Both the position numbers and the translations under genes were made by a program. The notes beneath the pieces were generated by a model, which was given only the letters and a program-made list of their open reading frames with translations, was not told where the DNA came from and searched no databases. From Spirosoma oryzicola (GTDB lineage Bacteria > Bacteroidota > Bacteroidia > Cytophagales > Spirosomataceae), in NCBI RefSeq assembly GCF_021233055.1, contig NZ_CP089538.1, positions 663,501 through 727,500 on the forward strand: 64,000 nt of DNA, written 5' to 3'. Below, in pieces: positions 15,521 to 25,138 of the stretch (position 1 is the stretch's first letter; the number at the start of each line of letters is the position of its first letter).

Positions 15521-17539
15521 TTACGGCTTGGGTTCCGTTGCCGATTCGCTCTTTGTTGCGGCCAACGAGTTGATCCAGGCTGCAATCTTAAGTGCGTCCG
15601 CTTTGGGAACTTGGGGCATGGGTGGCATCTCCGTTGCATAATCCGGCCAGTTCTGCGGCTTAGGATTATAGATGAGTTCGACAATCTGGTCGTTGGTGTA
15701 TTTGCGCTTGGCAACATCAGCAAAAGCCGGTCCTACCTGACGCTTATCGGCCTGATGGCAGGCTGCGCAGGTGTGACGCGTCAGCAACCCTTTTATCTCG
15801 CTGTAGGTCGGTGCTTTAGCCATCGTTACGGCCTGACCTTCTACCAGTTTCGGCTTGCCTCCCAGCGTGGATGCGCCAGTAGTGATCTTTTTCGTTGGCG
15901 TCGCTTTTTTGCCCGTTGCAGGCGCAGCGGCAGGCGTTGCAGCCGGTGCGAGAGCTGAATTTTTCGTGCTCACCTCGCTCATAGTTAGCTTCTGTCCATC
16001 CGGAATGTTGTTGAGCGTGTAATACGCAATTGGATGTACTAGTGAGTACGATCCTTCAACACCCCGAACACCGTCGAGCGTAAGCTGGTGAATGTAATAT
16101 TTTCGCAGATTATCAACGATCAAGCGGGCTTTTAGACCGTCGGCAGATACCTTCACGCCTTTAATGGGCAGCGCTTCTTTATTGACCGTTGGGCTACCAT
16201 AGACGGAGTGGTATTTGTACAGAAAACTTTCGACCCGGTATGAAGCAATATCTTCTGCCGATTTGCGGTCTACGGGTTTGGTGAACTCCACTTCGAATCC
16301 ATCGGGCATGGCTTTGACCGCCAGCATTTCAAACGGAACGTTGCCATTCCAGGCTAGTCGCTGTAGTCCTTCGTTGGCTTCCCCGGCTGAACCCCAGCCC
16401 CGGTTTGTTTCACCGACAAACAAAGAGCCGTCTTTCGCCCAGGCCATCCGCAGGACCCCCGACCGGAAGCCATTCCGAAACTCGATCGCTCCGCCCTGGT
16501 ACTCACCATTCACTTTTTCCATGAACACCCGCGAGATTTTGCTCATCCCCTGATCGCCAACCAGCAACTGTCCGGCAAATGGGCCAAATGAACCCTGCGG
16601 AATCTCTAAAATCTCCGAATTGGAAATACCCAGAATACCGTGTGGCAACCAAACGGCGGGCGTCTGGAAATCGGCGGTTGGGAACTGGTCTTTCATCGTG
16701 TAGAGCAGCGTAGGCGTTTCGTTAACGATATTTTCGGGTTTGATCGAGCGTCCGTTCTCGTCCCGTCGACGGCGCTCGTCGATTTTTGCGTAGAACTGCT
16801 CAGGCGTAAGCTTAACCGGTGAATTAGGCTGATTGGACCAACGCAAACCCGCAGGATGACCCACAAACCCACCTTTCTTGACATGAACGATTCCTCCCGA
16901 TCCCATCCAGTCGCCCTGGTTATCGGCGTAGAATAGCTGACCGTCGTAAATACCTAGTCCGCAGGGTGAGCGCATACCGGTTGCCCAAGGCTGCATGGTG
17001 CCGTTTTCGGTGATGTTCATTGTCCAGCCCCGCCAGGGTACGCGACTTTCACCGCGCCACCATTCTTCATCACCGAAGGCTACGTTGCCCGTTACGAAAA
17101 ACGAACCGTCCGGCGCAATTTTTGGCCCGAAGCTGTATTCGTGGTAATGTCCTGATAAGGGCCAGGCGTATACGGTTTCGAAGACATCGGCTTTGCCGTC
17201 TTTGTTGGTATCGACCAGCTTGGTCAGTTCACCCCGTTGAGCGCAGTAAAGAGCCCCATCTCGGGAGGTAAGACCCAGCACTTCGTGCAAACCCGACGCG
17301 AACTTGCGGAAGTACGGTTTACGGCTGGTTGGGTTCTCGACAATCCAGATGTCGCCCCGGCGGGTTGCTACGCCCAGGCTACCATCTGGTAACACCGTCA
17401 GACCGCCTACTTCCAGCAGGGTACCCTCCGGCGCCGTTACTTTTAAGATCTTAAAATAATCTTCCTCTTTTGGCGATTCCTGCGCCTGTACCGCTGTCAG
17501 ACTTGCTGCGGCCAAGAGGGTTACAAATAGTTTTTTCAT
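15521..17539 (-). CDS. Secreted beta-propeller protein with C-terminal cytochrome c domain
   Basis: The start at 17539 gives a clean signal peptide (MKKLFVTLLAAASLTAVQAQ). The N-terminal two thirds is a six-bladed propeller of the glucose/sorbosone dehydrogenase-like or PVC-type kind (VGGLTVLPDGSLGVATRRGDIW, DTNKDGKADVF, GMRSPCGLGIYDGQLFYADNQGDW). After an Ala/Pro/Thr linker (about residue 545-570) comes a class I cytochrome c with CAACH near residue 590 and the axial Met in ATEMPPMPQVP. It is probably a periplasmic electron-transfer or sugar-oxidising protein. It lies next to two DUF1080 proteins on a shared theme of 3-keto-sugar metabolism (inference); cofactor and substrate are unknown. 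Confidence 0.85.
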   Translation of the reverse strand: MKKLFVTLLAAASLTAVQAQESPKEEDYFKILKVTAPEGTLLEVGGLTVLPDGSLGVATRRGDIWIVENPTSRKPYFRKFASGLHEVLGLTSRDGALYCAQRGELTKLVDTNKDGKADVFETVYAWPLSGHYHEYSFGPKIAPDGSFFVTGNVAFGDEEWWRGESRVPWRGWTMNITENGTMQPWATGMRSPCGLGIYDGQLFYADNQGDWMGSGGIVHVKKGGFVGHPAGLRWSNQPNSPVKLTPEQFYAKIDERRRRDENGRSIKPENIVNETPTLLYTMKDQFPTADFQTPAVWLPHGILGISNSEILEIPQGSFGPFAGQLLVGDQGMSKISRVFMEKVNGEYQGGAIEFRNGFRSGVLRMAWAKDGSLFVGETNRGWGSAGEANEGLQRLAWNGNVPFEMLAVKAMPDGFEVEFTKPVDRKSAEDIASYRVESFLYKYHSVYGSPTVNKEALPIKGVKVSADGLKARLIVDNLRKYYIHQLTLDGVRGVEGSYSLVHPIAYYTLNNIPDGQKLTMSEVSTKNSALAPAATPAAAPATGKKATPTKKITTGASTLGGKPKLVEGQAVTMAKAPTYSEIKGLLTRHTCAACHQADKRQVGPAFADVAKRKYTNDQIVELIYNPKPQNWPDYATEMPPMPQVPKADALKIAAWINSLAATKSESATEPKP

Positions 17540-17616
17540 ACTGTAAGGTGTTCTTCGATTGAGGCACCGCAAAGGGTTTAGCCAACGTGAAGCCTGAACC
17601 GAATACCGTCAACTGG

Positions 17617-19518
17617 TTAAAACAAGATCGAATAGGTCAGTTTTTCCTTAACAGGTACCAGTAGCTCCTTCTGGCCTCCCGCTTCCCGAACGATAGGCTT
17701 TGCCCCACCGGCGTCGTCGATGCGTACATATTCCTGATCATCGATAAGGTACATGCCATTGTCAAGTGGGCTGATGCTGCTACCACTGGCCAACCGCGCG
17801 TAAAGATTGCTAGCCGGATTGCTGACCGTCAGTTCGCGTCGGATACCTTGTCCGGCTTCCAGCACCCGAATTTTGTCTTCGATTGAATGGCCGTTGCTTT
17901 GATAGCGGAACGTGGGCCGGTCGCTGCCGTCCAGCACGTAGCCTTTCGGACGATACGCCGAACCCGTTGTGTCAGTCGGCCAGGCCGCTTGTGGCGAAGC
18001 CAGCTTGGTCAGGAAAAGTACCGGTGTACCCATCCGTTGTACCATCCCGAGCGGACGTGAAGAGCCATCGCCCCGGTCGTGCCACATCGGCGTAGCATCC
18101 AGAAACATCCCGCGCCATACCTGTATCACCGCACCTTTGTCCAGATCGTAAGTGTAATGAACCTGTTCGGGGCTACCCACCGAGATAGCGTGCGTTACGC
18201 GAACGGGCTTGCCCTGTGTGCTTTTGTCAGCGGGCAAATCCATGAAGCTGCGAAGAAGCGTATTTGTCGACGCATCGATAAGAATCGGATCAACATCGTC
18301 GCTGTTTGTTCCGGCGGCATCGCTGATCAGGTATTCGCGAATGCCCGGTCCGGCTACGTTCAGGGCGAGGGCGGGCTGGAACCAGCCAACGGATTTCGCG
18401 TAGAACAGCTCAAACGGCAGATCACCTTTTGGCAAGGTAGCTTTTCCTTTGTTACTGCTGCTGTTGGGCGGAACGACCAGTTGGTTGTTGATCTTCAACA
18501 TACCGTTCCCACCGGCCACACCCAAGTTGAAGCTGTATTCGCCGGGTTCATTGACCCGGAAGGTACCCGTATAGCGAATCAGAAAATCATTCGCGATGCG
18601 GCTTACCGATGACGACAGTTTGGGCGATGCACCTTCTGATTCGGGAGCCGTCTTATCGTATTCCGGCTCTTTTTCGTATTTGCCTTTGTAGACCGCGTAC
18701 TTCAAATTAAGCAGTTCGGGGCGGGGTTTGTCGTAAGTCGTGTAGCGAATATTGCGAAAGGCTACGGCTCCGTGATCGCCCTGAAGCATGAGCGGACCCA
18801 TTGGCTTTTCATCGTTGAACGCAGCCGCTAGGGTAGGACCGCTCAGTTCAACATCTTCGTGGATCACAACGCCGTTCAGTTCAACGCGAATCATGCGGGC
18901 GTTCTCTGTCTTTTGACCACCGGCGTTGAAGCGGGGGGCTTGAAAAGAAATTTTCAGGTGTTGCCATAAACCGGGTGCACGGCTGGCATTCTGGCGCGCG
19001 GGGTGACCATCGTAGTTCTGCTGACCTTCAGGGCGTCTGGCGTCTGAACGCTCGTAGATCGAACCGTTGTCTACCGTTCGGGGGCTTTGCAATCCCCAGC
19101 CCACGTTGTCCCAACTGTCGAACAGTTGAATCTCGTAACGGCCTTGCAGGTACACACCCGAATTGGATTTGGAGGCCATCATATAATCCAGTTCCAGGTC
19201 AAGATCACCGTGTTCGATAGTTGTGAACAGGTTATACTTGTACGGGTTTTTGGGATCAGCCGGGGCTTTGTCCAGCGGAATACTTGCCAGTATGCCCGTG
19301 CCTTTTTCCGTGACAAGTACGTTTGGTTTGCCCAGTTCAGCACGGACGTTTCCGACGATTCGCCAGTTCGGCGTTGCTGGTTTAAACGCGCTTAAATCGT
19401 TGAGCTGAATAGGATTACCAGGAGTGGGAGCCGGTTGGGCCAGAGCCAGCCCGACGCCAACGATCCAGCTAATGCCCAACAGCCAGCAAAAGCGAGCTGT
19501 AGTCGTAGGTTTTAACAT
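17617..19518 (-). CDS. DUF1080 (3-keto-glycoside hydrolase family) protein with PA14-like domain
   Basis: Exported protein (633 residues from the ATG at 19518; signal peptide ends ALAQP). Residues about 60-255 form the DUF1080 concanavalin-like domain, with the signature DLELDYMMASKSNSGVYLQGRYEIQLFDS and the closing GPLMLQGDHGAVAFRNIRY. The middle (about 295-410) resembles a PA14-type sugar-binding module (YTGTFRVNEPGEYSF...NQLVV). The C-terminal 200 residues are beta-rich and unassigned. DUF1080 proteins of Bacteroides include hydrolases acting on 3-keto-disaccharides and 3-keto-glucosides. It shares strand and a 78-base gap with the cytochrome gene, and is divergent from a second DUF1080 gene. 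Confidence 0.85.
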   Translation of the reverse strand: MLKPTTTARFCWLLGISWIVGVGLALAQPAPTPGNPIQLNDLSAFKPATPNWRIVGNVRAELGKPNVLVTEKGTGILASIPLDKAPADPKNPYKYNLFTTIEHGDLDLELDYMMASKSNSGVYLQGRYEIQLFDSWDNVGWGLQSPRTVDNGSIYERSDARRPEGQQNYDGHPARQNASRAPGLWQHLKISFQAPRFNAGGQKTENARMIRVELNGVVIHEDVELSGPTLAAAFNDEKPMGPLMLQGDHGAVAFRNIRYTTYDKPRPELLNLKYAVYKGKYEKEPEYDKTAPESEGASPKLSSSVSRIANDFLIRYTGTFRVNEPGEYSFNLGVAGGNGMLKINNQLVVPPNSSSNKGKATLPKGDLPFELFYAKSVGWFQPALALNVAGPGIREYLISDAAGTNSDDVDPILIDASTNTLLRSFMDLPADKSTQGKPVRVTHAISVGSPEQVHYTYDLDKGAVIQVWRGMFLDATPMWHDRGDGSSRPLGMVQRMGTPVLFLTKLASPQAAWPTDTTGSAYRPKGYVLDGSDRPTFRYQSNGHSIEDKIRVLEAGQGIRRELTVSNPASNLYARLASGSSISPLDNGMYLIDDQEYVRIDDAGGAKPIVREAGGQKELLVPVKEKLTYSILF

Positions 19519-19635
19519 GAAGGATGGAAATTTTGGCTCGAAATTTACCATTTTTTCCCTACAAAAGGATGCAATCCGGCAATTGCCCTATCTTTGGGTG
19601 TTTTATAACGAATCTGTTAACCTGTTTACATTTCC

Positions 19636-20442
19636 ATGAAGATCGCTCCGCTATCGCTCGCTTTTTGCGTTGGTATCGTTGGTTTAGCCCTCTCTCAATC
19701 AGCTACGGCCCAGCCCGAACCGAATAAGCAAACGCCACAATCCACCGAAATTTGGGAACCTGTGCCACCGGTTATAACACCTGGTACAACGTCCGCTGCT
19801 ACTAGCGGTACAACGCCCCCGTCGGACGCTATCGTCCTTTTTGACGGTAAAAACACGGACCAGTGGGTCGCTATCAAAGGCTATTCACCCGAAAGTTGGG
19901 AGAAAACAAACGAAGGTCCGTTGAAGTGGCCCGTTCAGGATGGGGTAATGTATTCGACAAAAGGGTTTTCGGCTCGCTCGAAAAAAGAATTTAATGATTT
20001 TCAGCTTCACCTTGAGTTCAAAACACCCGAAAAAGTAGAGGGTAACGGACAGGGACGCGGCAACAGCGGTGTCTTCCTGCAAGGTCGCTACGAGCTTCAG
20101 GTTCTCGACAACTACAACAACCCCACCTACGTTGACGGCATGGTCGGGTCGATCTACAAGCAGGCTATTCCGTTGGTAAACCCTAGCCGGAAACCCGGTG
20201 AGTGGCAAACCTACGACGTAATTTATCAGGCTCCCCGCTTCAACAAAGCCGGCATGATGCTGGATTACGCGTACGTAACAGTATTGCTTAACGGTATCCT
20301 TGTGCAGAACCACGCAGCCATTCGGGGAACGACCGAGTACATCGGCTACCCGAAAGTACAACCCCACGGTGCGGGTCCGATTCTGTTGCAAGACCACGGC
20401 AACCCGGTTGGTTTCCGTAACATTTGGGTTCGGGAATTGTAA
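19636..20442 (+). CDS. DUF1080 (3-keto-glycoside hydrolase family) protein
   Basis: A 268-residue exported single-domain DUF1080 protein. The signal peptide ends about residue 24 (ALSQSATAQP), then a Pro/Thr-rich linker, then the domain from AIVLFDGKNTDQWVAIKG to VGFRNIWVREL. The family core QLHLEFKTP...GNSGVFLQGRYELQVLDNY and ILLQDHGNPVGFRNIW is intact. Related Bacteroides enzymes hydrolyse 3-keto-glucosides. It is divergently placed from the larger DUF1080 gene with a 117-base gap; a possible -7 box TATCTTTG lies at 19589-19596 and a terminator follows the stop. Confidence 0.9.
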   Translation: MKIAPLSLAFCVGIVGLALSQSATAQPEPNKQTPQSTEIWEPVPPVITPGTTSAATSGTTPPSDAIVLFDGKNTDQWVAIKGYSPESWEKTNEGPLKWPVQDGVMYSTKGFSARSKKEFNDFQLHLEFKTPEKVEGNGQGRGNSGVFLQGRYELQVLDNYNNPTYVDGMVGSIYKQAIPLVNPSRKPGEWQTYDVIYQAPRFNKAGMMLDYAYVTVLLNGILVQNHAAIRGTTEYIGYPKVQPHGAGPILLQDHGNPVGFRNIWVREL

Positions 20443-20476
20443 GGCAGCACTGCTACCGCAAAAATACTTGACAATG

Positions 20477-20509
20477 AAGCCTCTGGTCGATAAGCCGGAG
20501 GCTTTTTTT
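20477..20509 (+). terminator. Rho-independent terminator after DUF1080 gene
   Basis: A 10-bp stem AAGCCTCTGG with its complement (one G.U pair), 8-base loop, followed directly by a run of seven T. It lies 35 bases after the stop at 20442. Confidence 0.85.
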
Positions 20510-20540
20510 GTATACTTGCGGCTTCACTTAGCCAATCGCT

Positions 20541-21047
20541 ATGCGTACTTCTTTGCTTTTTATTGTCCTGCTTACGCTGCTGAGCAGCTGCTCGAAGACC
20601 GTTATCTACATCGTTCGTCACGGTGAAAAAGTGAGTGAGGCAGACACGACGAACCTGAGTCCGGCTGGCTTTGCGCGGGCGGCTGCGTTGGCCGACACGT
20701 TGGCGGGCAAAGGTATCGACTCGATTTTCTCGACTCCTTTCCGACGTACCCGGCAAACCGCCGAACCCTTAGCGAAGCGTACGGGATTACGCATTGCGGA
20801 CTACCCGGCTAAACCCACGGAGGCTATCGTTCGACGGTTAGGAAAGATTCGGGGTAAAACCGTGCTCGTCGTCGGACACAGCAATACCATTCTGGAGATT
20901 GCCAAAGGGCTGGGTGCACAGCCGACCATGAGTACCATTGAATCCGGTGATTTCGACAATTTATTTCGGGTCCAGATCATTCGTGGACCGTTTGTTCATT
21001 CTACCACACTGATACAAAAGACGTACGGCCAGATAACCCCTCCTTAG
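20541..21047 (+). CDS. Histidine phosphatase family lipoprotein (SixA-like)
   Basis: A 168-residue member of the histidine phosphatase (phosphoglycerate mutase-like) superfamily. The catalytic RHG motif is IVRHGEK near residue 30, with the second Arg in STPFRRTRQTAEPL and the second catalytic His in VVGHSNT. The N-terminus is a lipoprotein signal (FIVLLTLLSSC), so it is probably membrane anchored outside the cytoplasm, unlike E. coli SixA. Substrate is unknown. It stands alone after a strong terminator and is not clearly linked to neighbours. Confidence 0.87.
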   Translation: MRTSLLFIVLLTLLSSCSKTVIYIVRHGEKVSEADTTNLSPAGFARAAALADTLAGKGIDSIFSTPFRRTRQTAEPLAKRTGLRIADYPAKPTEAIVRRLGKIRGKTVLVVGHSNTILEIAKGLGAQPTMSTIESGDFDNLFRVQIIRGPFVHSTTLIQKTYGQITPP

Positions 21048-21196
21048 GGTTGAGGCTGATACTTTCCCCAAAACTACCGTCAGACAAGAGCCACCCGTAT
21101 GGACTCGTCCACGGTTGGTGGGCATTATATGACGGTTCATCATACCTCTTTATCAGATCACGCAAGGCTGTGTAGAGAATGCGGGTAGCGACTCTC

Positions 21197-21204
21197 TACT
21201 TTTG
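21197..21204 (+). promoter_or_regulatory. Bacteroidota -7 promoter box
   Basis: TACTTTTG matches the TAnnTTTG consensus fully and lies 31 bases before the ATG at 21236. This placement supports that start over the in-frame ATG at 21179, which would lie upstream of the box. No good -33 TTTG is seen. Confidence 0.4.
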
Positions 21205-21235
21205 TGCATGTTCGGAGTTAAACGAATGCTATCAG

Positions 21236-21724
21236 ATGAATCGACTGGTTTTTAGTATAGTAAACAAACTTATGCTTGTAAGCGCGTTTATAGGGACATC
21301 GCAGGCTCAGTCGATTCAAGCGGCTGCTCCCAAAACGCATCAAGTGGTGACGCCCGCTACTTATAAAGGTAAGCAGATCGTCGTCGGTAGTGGGGGTGGA
21401 TTTACCGGCTTCTCGACAACGTATTACTTACTGGATAATGGTCAGATTTACGGCAAACGCAATCGTGATACCACGTTCACGCTTATCGGTAAACAAACGG
21501 CTGCCAATACAAAACGGGCCTTTACTGTTATCGAGACCAAGTGCCAGATCAAAACCACCCAGTTCAACAATCCCGGCAATACGTATCAGTTCGTTCAGTG
21601 GCGACAGGGAGGACAGCGCTACAAGGTAGCCTGGGGCGAACCGGGAAAGACCGTACCGCCTGATTACCCACGATTCTTCGATTCATTCATGGCCATGATT
21701 CCGGCCACTTTGCAAGTGAAATAG
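21236..21724 (+). CDS. Small secreted protein of unknown function
   Basis: A 162-residue protein with a signal peptide (MNRLVFSIVNKLMLVSAFIGTSQAQ). The mature part is beta-rich: GKQIVVGSGGGFTGFSTTYYLLDNGQIY, then TFTLIGKQ, and a conserved-looking FVQWRQGGQRYKVAWG. One Cys pair is not evident. I do not recognise a family. The start is fixed by the promoter box at 21197-21204 and by the signal peptide. It lies about 100 bases before the M4 protease on the same strand, but there is no sign the two function together. Confidence 0.7.
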   Translation: MNRLVFSIVNKLMLVSAFIGTSQAQSIQAAAPKTHQVVTPATYKGKQIVVGSGGGFTGFSTTYYLLDNGQIYGKRNRDTTFTLIGKQTAANTKRAFTVIETKCQIKTTQFNNPGNTYQFVQWRQGGQRYKVAWGEPGKTVPPDYPRFFDSFMAMIPATLQVK

Positions 21725-21823
21725 CCTATTTCTTTTCTGCTGGATAGCTTCTGTTTTACCGAAGCTGGCTATGTCGCGCCCTAAAAAAATCCGCAGCAAC
21801 CAACCAGTAAACAACAACTACTC

Positions 21824-24800
21824 ATGAAACGATATGTACTGATGCTTCCGCTGCTGGTGGCTACAGCCTCGCTGGCCCAGCAACCGAATGGCGGCTTTAG
21901 CCGAAAGATGAAAACGTCCTTACCAACCCCCGGACTGGCTGAGCGATTGAAGGCCGACGTGAAAGAGTCACCTGGAACGCCGGGTGCCCGCCAGGCACAA
22001 ACGGACAACCTTGGTTTGACGCTCGAACCCCTGCGATTGCGGGTTGTGCACGACGAAACGACGAAGCTTCCAATCTTCATTGAGCGAAAAGTAGATCCTA
22101 GTGCTAAAAAGAAGGAAGCGAAAAACGGAGGAGCCCGGTTGTCGGCCGCTACGGCTGCGTCAACAACGTTTCAGTTTATGAATCAGGTACGTGGCCTGTT
22201 GAAACTCGAAAATCCAGAAGTAAAATTCAAGGTTGCCAGCACCGACTATGACGAGATTGGACAAACCCACGTTCGGCTGACGCACATGCACCGGGGCGTG
22301 AAGGTGTACGGTTCCGAACTGGTCGCGCACCTGACCGATGGCGATGTGACGCTCATAAATGGGCGCTATAAGCCCGTGCCCGACGAACTGTCTACTACGC
22401 CCAAACTGACCCTTTCGCAAGCCTCGGCATTGGCGCTTACCGATGTTCAGAAGGCGTCTGACGTTCGCTCGTTCGGCGATAACCTGCTTCGCAAGAAACA
22501 GCCAGCGGGCGAGCTGGTTATCGTTCAGCCCAAAAAAGGAGGGGCACGATTAGCGTATCAACTGACCGTGCGTCCTAACCTGATCGAACGCTGGGAATAC
22601 ACGGTCGACGCCCAGACCGGCGAAGTCATCAACAAGTACAATCACACCTGTACCTTCACGGGACCTGCAAAGGGATCGGCGAAGGATCTGAACGGTCAAA
22701 CGCGCACGGTTAATACGTATCAGGTCGGTAACAATTATTACCTGATCGATGCGTCGCGCCCGATGTTCAACGCGGCTGCATCGTCTATGCCGGAAGCGCC
22801 GGTAGGAGCCATCGTGACGGTAGATGCGAAAAATGGTAAGGAAAATGATCGACCGATCAAAAAGTACTTGATCTCATCGACCACCAACAAAGACTGGAAT
22901 GCGACCGCTGTATCCGCTCACTACAACGCAAGCCTGGCTTACGAATATTACAAAAACACGTTTAAACGCGAAGGGCTGGATGGTGCAGGTACCACGATGG
23001 TCTCGGTCATCAACATTACCGATACGAAAGGCAAACCCATGGATAATGCCTTCTGGAACGGGGATATTATGGGGTATGGCAACGGGAACCGCTTAAAACC
23101 GCTGGCTGGTGGCCTGGATGTGGCTGGTCATGAAATGACGCACGGGGTTATTGAAAAAACGGCTGATCTGGAATACATGGGGCAGTCTGGGGCTATGAAC
23201 GAGTCGTTTGCCGACATATTTGGGGCGATGATCGACCGGACAAACTGGACGTTGGGCGAGAGTGTCGTAACACCGACTACTTACCCGTCGGGTGCTATGC
23301 GAAATTTATCGAACCCCAATCAGGGCGGTAAAGCGAAAGACCCGAACGGGTACCAGCCCGCGACGATGGACCAGTTCGAAAACCTGGAACCGGATGACGA
23401 CAATGGGGGTGTTCACTCGAACAGCGGAATTGCCAATTTTGCTTATTACAAATTTGCGACGGCTATTGGCAAAGACAAGGCCGAACAGGTTTACTACCGG
23501 GCGCTTACCCGGTATCTGGTGCGCACATCGCAGTTTCTGGATTTGCGGTTGGCCGTTATCAAGGCGGCTGGTGACCTGTATGGCCCTTCGGGGGCTGAAG
23601 TGACCGCAGCTCAAAAGGCGTTCGATGCGGTAGGTATTGTTGAAGGTACGGGAACCGATCCCGGTCCAGGTAAAAATCCTGATCTGCCTGTGGCTTCTGG
23701 CGAGGATCTGATGCTGCTCACCGAGATAGAAAGCGGACAGTTGTATTCGACCAACATGGGCGTAACGCCCGCCAACTTCGAGCAAAAAACATCGACAGCT
23801 TTAACGCACCGTCCGAGTGTGACCGATGATGGAAAGCTGGCGTACTATGTTTCATCCGACAAACGAATTCGAGTCGTCAATCTGACGGGTACACCCAGCG
23901 AGTTTGTCGTCTCTAGCGACACCATCTGGGACAATGTGGCTATTTCGAAAGATGGGTCTAAACTGGCTGCGCTGACGGCCGACCGCGACGGCTCCATTTA
24001 TGTGTACAGCTTCGAGCAGGAAAAGTGGGCTCAATTCAAATTGCACAACCCAACGTATTCGGAAGGTGTTCAAACGGGTGACGTTCAGTTTGCTGATTCA
24101 TTTGAATGGGATTTCTCCGGCGAAAATCTTATTTACGACGCCTACAACGGGAGTGGAGATACTGGTGGTTATTGGGACGTAAGCTTTATCAATGTCTGGA
24201 GCAAGAAAGCGGGTGACTTTGCCGAAGGGCGAATTTCGCGGCTGTTCTCACGGCTGGATAAGGGCGTGAGCATCGGAAACCCGTCTTTCTCGAAAAATTC
24301 CCCTCATATTATTGCTTTCGATTATATGAATGAAAACGACGATACCTACGCGATTGTGGTCGCTGATCAGAACGTCGGTAAAGCGGTGATTGTATACGAG
24401 AATAACACACTGGGCCTGCCCAATTATTCTCGTCTGGACGATCAGCTGGTGTTCAGCCATATAATTGACGACAAGGAAACGATTGTCAGCATTGCTTTAG
24501 GAGCCGACAAGCTATCTGCTACCGGTAAAGCCGTTGAACTGTACAGCGGGGCGAAATGGCCGGTCTGGTACACACAGGCCACGCGGACTATACCCGCCAA
24601 AGCAGCGCAAACTATTACGTTCAATACCATTGCCGACCGCTATACCAACCAGGGCGATCTGACGCTCAAAGCAACGGCATCTTCGAAACTAAAGGTTAGC
24701 TTTCAGGTGAAAAGTGGCCCGGCCAAGCTAAACGGAACAACGCTTAAATTCACGGGAACAGGAACGGTTACGATTCGCGCTATCCAGGAAGGTAATGACC

Positions 24801-25114
24801 AGTTTAGTGCGGCTGCCCCGGTTGAACGGACATTTAAAGTGAAGGCCGTTACCGCTCTGGAGCCGACCTGGGCGGATGTGCTGTCGGTTTACCCCAACCC
24901 GGTTAGCTCAACCCTGACGATTGAACTGCCTGCTTACGAAACCGTCGAAAACATTTCTCTCAAAACGGTTAGTGGAGCTACGGTAGCGGTTCCAACTGTC
25001 AAAGAGAATCGAAAAACCGCGACGCTCGATGTCGCAAGCCTGCCCAAAGGAATGTACATTCTTCAGGTGCAGACGCTTAGTGGAAGCACTAGTAAGAAGA
25101 TTGTTAAAGAGTAA
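21824..25114 (+). CDS. Secreted M4 (thermolysin-like) metalloprotease with propeller and T9SS sorting domain
   Basis: A 1096-residue zinc endopeptidase. In order: signal peptide (ends SLAQQ), FTP/PepSY propeptide (about 100-290), M4 catalytic domain with H436EMTH440, third ligand Glu460 in GAMNESFADIFG and catalytic His531 in VHSNSGIANFAYY (the 24-residue His-Glu spacing matches thermolysin). After a Pro/Gly linker at about 610 come a WD40/TolB-like propeller (about 620-920), an Ig-like MBG-type domain (QTITFNTIADRYT, about 925-1010), and a C-terminal type IX sorting signal (SVYPNPVSSTLTIEL ... GMYILQV). It should be exported, cleaved and released or surface-bound through T9SS. Confidence 0.94.
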   Translation: MKRYVLMLPLLVATASLAQQPNGGFSRKMKTSLPTPGLAERLKADVKESPGTPGARQAQTDNLGLTLEPLRLRVVHDETTKLPIFIERKVDPSAKKKEAKNGGARLSAATAASTTFQFMNQVRGLLKLENPEVKFKVASTDYDEIGQTHVRLTHMHRGVKVYGSELVAHLTDGDVTLINGRYKPVPDELSTTPKLTLSQASALALTDVQKASDVRSFGDNLLRKKQPAGELVIVQPKKGGARLAYQLTVRPNLIERWEYTVDAQTGEVINKYNHTCTFTGPAKGSAKDLNGQTRTVNTYQVGNNYYLIDASRPMFNAAASSMPEAPVGAIVTVDAKNGKENDRPIKKYLISSTTNKDWNATAVSAHYNASLAYEYYKNTFKREGLDGAGTTMVSVINITDTKGKPMDNAFWNGDIMGYGNGNRLKPLAGGLDVAGHEMTHGVIEKTADLEYMGQSGAMNESFADIFGAMIDRTNWTLGESVVTPTTYPSGAMRNLSNPNQGGKAKDPNGYQPATMDQFENLEPDDDNGGVHSNSGIANFAYYKFATAIGKDKAEQVYYRALTRYLVRTSQFLDLRLAVIKAAGDLYGPSGAEVTAAQKAFDAVGIVEGTGTDPGPGKNPDLPVASGEDLMLLTEIESGQLYSTNMGVTPANFEQKTSTALTHRPSVTDDGKLAYYVSSDKRIRVVNLTGTPSEFVVSSDTIWDNVAISKDGSKLAALTADRDGSIYVYSFEQEKWAQFKLHNPTYSEGVQTGDVQFADSFEWDFSGENLIYDAYNGSGDTGGYWDVSFINVWSKKAGDFAEGRISRLFSRLDKGVSIGNPSFSKNSPHIIAFDYMNENDDTYAIVVADQNVGKAVIVYENNTLGLPNYSRLDDQLVFSHIIDDKETIVSIALGADKLSATGKAVELYSGAKWPVWYTQATRTIPAKAAQTITFNTIADRYTNQGDLTLKATASSKLKVSFQVKSGPAKLNGTTLKFTGTGTVTIRAIQEGNDQFSAAAPVERTFKVKAVTALEPTWADVLSVYPNPVSSTLTIELPAYETVENISLKTVSGATVAVPTVKENRKTATLDVASLPKGMYILQVQTLSGSTSKKIVKE

Positions 25115-25138
25115 TGTTTTTAGAGCACTCCATTTAGT

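Noticed and set aside
19885..20397. Minus-strand frame of 170 residues inside the DUF1080 gene
   Set aside because: The plus strand carries the intact DUF1080 core; the minus frame has no recognised feature.
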